A stretch of 7,402 nt of DNA from CAYMRB01 sp964392615 (GTDB lineage: Bacteria; Planctomycetota; UBA8108): NCBI GenBank assembly GCA_964392615.1, contig CAYMRB010000484.1:1-7402 (forward strand). The letters are read 5' to 3'. The notes beneath the pieces are model-generated. The model was not told the origin of the DNA, did not search any database, and saw nothing but the letters and a program-made list of their open reading frames with translations. Below are positions 5,595 through 7,402 of the stretch, piece by piece; position 1 is the first letter of the stretch; each line of letters opens with the position of its first letter. Position numbers and translations under genes: made by a program.

Positions 5595-6560
5595 TTGTCC
5601 GCTACCGAGCATTCCGCCACCGAGCCGTCGGTTCTTCTGACCGGCCCGACCGCGAGCGGCAAGGGGCAGGTCGCCTTCGAGCTCGCGCGTCGTCTCGAGG
5701 CCGACATCGTGTCGGTGGACTCGATGAAGGTCTATCGCGAGATGGACGTCGTCACGGCGAAGCCCTCGGCGGAGCGGCGTCGCGAATGCGCGTACCATCT
5801 GATCGACATCGTCGATCCTGATGTCTCGTTCAGCGTCGCGGACTACCGCGCCGCGTTCGATGCGATCGTCGACGACTGCCGTCGCCGCGGCCGACCGGTC
5901 GTCTTGTGCGGCGGCACGTCGCTCTACGTCAAGGTCCTGCTCGAAGGGCTCGTCGAGGGGCCGGGTGCGGACGAGCGCGTGCGGGAGCGCTTGACGGAAG
6001 AGGCGCGCCGCATCGGGCTCGATGCGATGTGGGAACGCCTGCGCGCCGTCGACCCGCTCGCGGCCGAGCGCGTCTGCCGCGAGGACGAGCGCCGCATCGT
6101 GCGCTTCCTCGAGTACTACGAGACGGCCGGACGTCCGATCAGCGACGCATGGCGTTGGAGCCGCCGCGCTGCGGCCGGGCCCGAGTTCCGCATCTTCGGA
6201 CTCGAACGGGATCGCGCCGAGCTCTATGCGAGGATCGACCGGCGCGTGTTGCGGATGGTCGACGACGGATTGTTCGACGAGTCGAACCGCCTGCTCGACC
6301 GCACGCCGCCGCTCGGTCGCAGCGCCGCCCAGTGCATCGGCGTCAAGGAGATCGGCGCCGCGCGTGAGAGCGGCGAGTCTCGCGATGACACGATCGCGCG
6401 GATCCAGCAGAACACGCGCAACTTCGCCAAGCGTCAGCTGACGTGGTTCCGCAAGATGGAGATCGAGTGGCTGCCCGTGTCGAGTGACTTCAACGCGGGC
6501 GAGGTCGCCGACCACCTCCTCGAGCGCGTACGTTCCGGGGCGCGGGAGGACGCGTCGTAG
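5595..6560 (+). CDS. miaA: tRNA dimethylallyltransferase MiaA
   Basis: MiaA transfers the dimethylallyl group from DMAPP to N6 of A37 in tRNAs that read codons starting with U, the first step of i6A/ms2i6A formation. The 321-residue length is typical. Visible features are the P-loop GPTASGKG (17-24), VDSMKVYREMD (41-51) with the catalytic Asp42, TAKP (54-57), YHLIDIVDP (67-75), CGGTSLY (105-111), the insertion domain around 125-185, and the C-terminal TRNFAKRQLTWFR (274-286), which is a clear family signature. Two departures are seen: the Ser/Thr that normally follows the P-loop Lys is Gly24, and the Gln usual in DSMQVY is Lys45. The rest of the family core is intact. The TTG start lies 14 nt after the ATPase stop, with GAGAG six bases upstream; no ATG or GTG lies between it and the P-loop, so TTG is the only sensible start. 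It is probably cotranscribed with the ATPase. Confidence 0.95.
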   Translation: MSATEHSATEPSVLLTGPTASGKGQVAFELARRLEADIVSVDSMKVYREMDVVTAKPSAERRRECAYHLIDIVDPDVSFSVADYRAAFDAIVDDCRRRGRPVVLCGGTSLYVKVLLEGLVEGPGADERVRERLTEEARRIGLDAMWERLRAVDPLAAERVCREDERRIVRFLEYYETAGRPISDAWRWSRRAAAGPEFRIFGLERDRAELYARIDRRVLRMVDDGLFDESNRLLDRTPPLGRSAAQCIGVKEIGAARESGESRDDTIARIQQNTRNFAKRQLTWFRKMEIEWLPVSSDFNAGEVADHLLERVRSGAREDAS

Positions 6561-6593
6561 CGTTTCACCGGCGTGCTCGGGGGCGCTCGCAGC

Positions 6594-6812
6594 TCAGCGG
6601 CGGTACGTGAACCACACGGGGCGCTCGGCCTGCGGCGAGATACCGAAGAAGTTCTCCTTCACATCGGAGTGGAACTCCGCGACCTCGCTGTCGAGCTTCA
6701 TCGCGTGATCTTCGAATTCGCCGTAGGTCCAGACGCGGTCGAGCTGGGTCTGGCAGCCGACGCTACCGAGAAGCAGGAGGGCTCCGATGACGGTGGCTGT
6801 CTTCCTGAACAT
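6594..6812 (-). CDS. Small putative lipoprotein, unrecognised family
   Basis: A 72-residue protein with a type II signal peptide: MFRK, a hydrophobic stretch (5-18) and GSVGC with the lipid-carrying Cys at 20. The lipobox is not the textbook LxGC (Ser at -3) but satisfies the looser bacterial lipoprotein pattern. The mature part of about 52 residues is polar, with a charged helix-like segment (31-53, EFEDHAMKLDSEVAEF) and an aromatic/basic end (PVWFTYRR). The ATG at 6812 is chosen over an upstream in-frame ATG at 6899 because GGAG lies six bases before it and the signal sequence begins there. Its 3' end faces miaA, with 33 bases between the two stops and no clear terminator. No function can be assigned; the cell envelope is the likely site. 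Confidence 0.8.
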   Translation of the reverse strand: MFRKTATVIGALLLLGSVGCQTQLDRVWTYGEFEDHAMKLDSEVAEFHSDVKENFFGISPQAERPVWFTYRR

Positions 6813-6818
6813 GGTCGT

Positions 6819-6822
6819 CTCC
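6819..6822 (-). promoter_or_regulatory. Ribosome binding site of the small lipoprotein gene
   Basis: GGAG on the minus strand, six bases before the ATG at 6812. It fixes the start at the beginning of the signal peptide and argues against the longer reading frame from 6899. Confidence 0.7.
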
Positions 6823-6852
6823 GATGGTACGTGTGATTCCTGTGAGCGCAGA

Positions 6853-6861
6853 AGCATACCA
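6853..6861 (-). promoter_or_regulatory. Candidate extended -10 promoter of the small lipoprotein gene
   Basis: The minus strand reads TGG-TATGCT, an extended -10 (TGn plus 4 of 6 matches to TATAAT). Transcription would start near 6846 and give a leader of about 34 bases. No good -35 box lies 16-19 bases upstream, although extended -10 promoters can work without one. A 10-bp palindrome, GTCGATCGAC (6880-6889), sits just upstream and might be an operator. Confidence 0.3.
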
Positions 6862-6954
6862 TCCGAGATCGGCGCACTCGTCGATCGACCACACCCCATC
6901 GTGATTCCGAATACGTCGACCGTCCGGGAACGCTGGCGCCAGTACTTTCGGGCG

Positions 6955-6969
6955 TGGCAGCCGCGTTGG
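6955..6969 (+). promoter_or_regulatory. Candidate promoter elements upstream of the second lipoprotein gene
   Basis: TGGCAGC-N4-TTGG has the spacing of a sigma-54 promoter (TGGCACG-N4-TTGC) but lacks the important C at -12. Directly after it a perfect -35 hexamer, TTGACA (6970-6975), occurs without a good -10 box 15-18 bases downstream. Either could drive the gene at 7085; neither is convincing alone. Confidence 0.2.
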
Positions 6970-7084
6970 TTGACAGCTGATAACCCGACAAGATCCGTGC
7001 GGTTCGACCCCTTGTGCGGTCGATGCTACTCTTCGTCAGAGAGGGTCTCTCGAGAACTGAAGGCCGGAGCGAGGGTAGAGTCGT

Positions 7085-7402
7085 ATGTCACGGATCGTGT
7101 GCTTCATCACCGCGTGCGTCGTTTTGGGACCGGTGGGCACCGGCTGTCAGAGCGTCGCGGACTACCCAGTCGATCGTGCGAGGGACTTCTCCGACGTCTT
7201 TGGCGTCGACTTCTACTGGGGTCAGGGTCTACTGGCGAACGCACGGGCGACGAAGCTCGTGCAGGCGGGCATCGGCAAGTTCGACGGTTGCGTCGCGTCG
7301 TACGACAAGCGAGCCGCGGGCGTCAAGGAGGAGATGCGCGCCGAGGCCGGCGTGCCGCTCTACTACTTCACGGTGTACGACCGCAAGGCGACCGAGACCG
7401 GC
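7085..7402 (+). CDS. Putative lipoprotein, 3' end beyond the window
   Basis: An open frame of 106 codons runs to the window end without a stop. The N-terminus is a signal peptide: MSRIV, a hydrophobic stretch (5-17) and GTGC with the probable lipid-carrying Cys at 21, followed by Gln as in the neighbouring lipoprotein. The lipobox has Gly at -3, so it is weak but within the looser pattern. The mature part begins with YPVDRARDFSDVFGVDFYWG (28-47), then Gly/Ala-rich alternating sequence (48-66, with LVQAGIGKF), a charged segment (KRAAGVKEEMRAEAG) and PLYYFTVYDRK. The mix of aromatic and Gly residues suggests an envelope protein with beta structure, but no family is recognised. The ATG has GAGGG nine bases and AGAG four bases upstream. 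It is transcribed divergently from the small lipoprotein, 272 bases away. Codon use (GC-rich third positions) supports coding. Confidence 0.72.
   Translation, partial: MSRIVCFITACVVLGPVGTGCQSVADYPVDRARDFSDVFGVDFYWGQGLLANARATKLVQAGIGKFDGCVASYDKRAAGVKEEMRAEAGVPLYYFTVYDRKATETG

Noticed and set aside
5499..6515. 338-codon open frame on the minus strand across miaA
   Set aside because: It is antisense to a full-length MiaA and has no recognisable family features; explained by GC-rich third positions.
6561..6593. Bidirectional terminator between miaA and the small lipoprotein gene
   Set aside because: Only short imperfect inverted repeats are present in the 33 bases and there is no T-run on either strand.
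6813..6899. Longer form of the minus-strand lipoprotein starting at 6899
   Set aside because: The extra residues would place a polar, charged segment before the signal peptide, and the good ribosome site lies before the ATG at 6812.

Overview
This window comes from a high-GC bacterial chromosome and carries a compact, mostly plus-strand set of genes. The best guess for the host is a planctomycete or a related deep-branching high-GC bacterium. That guess rests on a cytosolic Hanks-type kinase with an unusual N-terminal regulator-like domain and zinc ribbon, on long acidic and low-complexity tails, and on small lipoproteins of no recognised family. No marker gene in the window proves it.

Layout. 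Positions 1-156 are a hexanucleotide low-complexity tract of the form (nnnCCG)n. Next come rsfS (ribosome silencing factor, 270-656, TTG start behind AAGGAG) and, 4 nt later, tsaE (661-1185, t6A37 tRNA modification ATPase). After a 108-nt gap with a small hairpin comes a 438-residue Ser/Thr protein kinase (1294-2610). A 196-nt gap follows, with a strong stem-loop just after the kinase stop. Then a small unrecognised acidic protein (2807-3232) overlaps by ATGA the gene for a 783-residue SMC/Rad50-like ATPase (3229-5580), whose coiled coil is interrupted by a predicted membrane hairpin. miaA (5595-6560, i6A37 tRNA modification) follows after 14 nt. On the minus strand, converging on miaA, is a 72-residue putative lipoprotein (6594-6812). 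A 272-nt divergent intergenic region separates it from a second putative lipoprotein (7085 onward, cut by the window end).

How the genes fit together. RsfS, TsaE and MiaA all serve translation: the first blocks 50S/30S joining in poor growth, and the other two modify position 37 of tRNAs. The kinase lies between these housekeeping genes and the ATPase pair, but nothing in the sequence shows a functional link. The most unusual part is the translationally coupled pair of a small acidic-tailed protein and a membrane-hairpin SMC-like ATPase. It resembles YhaN/SbcC-type proteins, but no metallophosphoesterase (SbcD/YhaO) partner is visible, there is no zinc hook, and the switch histidine appears to be missing. 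MiaA also has an unusual P-loop, with Gly in place of the Ser/Thr after the Lys.
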